From positions 1-6,555 of the forward strand of contig SCUP01000207.1 in the NCBI GenBank assembly GCA_004297665.1: a DNA stretch of 6,555 nt. The letters are read 5' to 3'. Every line of letters begins with the position of its first letter. Within the stretch, counting starts at the first letter, position 1. The position numbers and the translations under genes were made by a program. Positions 6,342-6,555 of this stretch are shown here, piece after piece. The notes beneath the pieces were generated by a model. The model did not search any database. It saw nothing but the letters and a program-made list of their open reading frames with translations, and had not been told where the DNA came from. This DNA is from Nitrosarchaeum sp. (GTDB lineage Archaea; Thermoproteota; Nitrososphaeria; Nitrososphaerales; Nitrosopumilaceae).

Positions 6342-6555
6342 ATTAGGAGATTTTTTATCTCATTCTGAAACAAAATTAGAATTTGGAAATGGGGTAACAG
6401 TATTTGTGGGACAAAATGGTGCTGGAAAATCAAGTATCATAGATGCAATCACATTTGCATTATTTGGACAACATACAAGAAAATCAAATAAAGGTTTGAT
6501 AAAACGTGGAGCAAATCAAGGATTTGCCAAAGTAGAATTCAACATAAACGGAAAG
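6325..6555 (+). CDS. rad50: DNA repair ATPase Rad50 (N-terminal 77 residues only)
   Basis: Rad50 is an SMC-like ATPase whose long coiled coils and zinc hook tether DNA ends and gate the Mre11 nuclease. Only the first 77 residues lie in the window, and the frame is open at its end. They show the typical start: a strand with the FLSHSET segment (10-16), VFVGQNGAGKSSIID (26-40) with Walker A GQNGAGKS (29-36, Lys35), then AITFALFG (41-48), and a basic stretch ending in KRGANQG (60-66). The ATG at 6325 places the SH-T motif and Walker A at the usual distance from the N-terminus. The gene overlaps the end of mre11 by 17 bases in another frame, so it closes the nurA-herA-mre11-rad50 operon or continues beyond. 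Signature motif, zinc hook and Walker B are all outside the window. Confidence 0.95.
   Translation, partial: MITSVELGDFLSHSETKLEFGNGVTVFVGQNGAGKSSIIDAITFALFGQHTRKSNKGLIKRGANQGFAKVEFNINGK

Overview
The window looks like a piece of an ammonia-oxidising-type thaumarchaeon (Nitrosopumilus/Nitrosarchaeum-like Nitrososphaerota). It is strongly AT-rich by eye. It carries an archaeal nurA-herA-mre11-rad50 cluster. It also encodes a secreted protein with the ETGP-type beta-sandwich repeats and the DVxC...ACV segment that I associate with thaumarchaeal cell-surface proteins. The genus is inference; archaeal origin is well supported.

Layout. The left quarter is on the minus strand: nadX (aspartate dehydrogenase, 817-1635, TTG start) followed by nadA (quinolinate synthase, 1-723, 3' end outside the window). 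Together they make quinolinate from aspartate and dihydroxyacetone phosphate, the first steps of de novo NAD synthesis. nadX diverges, across a 102-bp intergenic region, from a plus-strand gene for a secreted two-repeat protein (1738-2745). After a 75-bp gap a tightly packed plus-strand operon begins: nurA (GTG, 2821-3657), herA (TTG, 3654-5186), mre11 (5187-6341) and rad50 (from 6325, cut by the window end).

How the genes work together. HerA is a hexameric DNA pump that partners the NurA nuclease. Mre11-Rad50 is the ATP-gated end-processing nuclease. The four together resect double-strand breaks to give 3' single-stranded tails for recombination. Junctions of -4, 0 and -17 nt imply one transcript with coupled translation. 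Candidate TATA boxes lie about 25-32 bp upstream of the first codons of nadA, nadX, the secreted-protein gene and nurA, which fits leaderless or nearly leaderless transcripts. herA, inside the operon, instead has a Shine-Dalgarno motif.

Most of the window is ordinary core genome. The points deserving a second look are a near-perfect 25-bp palindrome inside mre11, an inverted repeat over the nadX promoter and start with a related half-site at the nadA TATA box, an Asn-to-Asp change at a metal-ligand position of Mre11, and the two-repeat surface protein of unknown role. I did not find a convincing undescribed system. No intergenic stretch exceeds about 100 bp.
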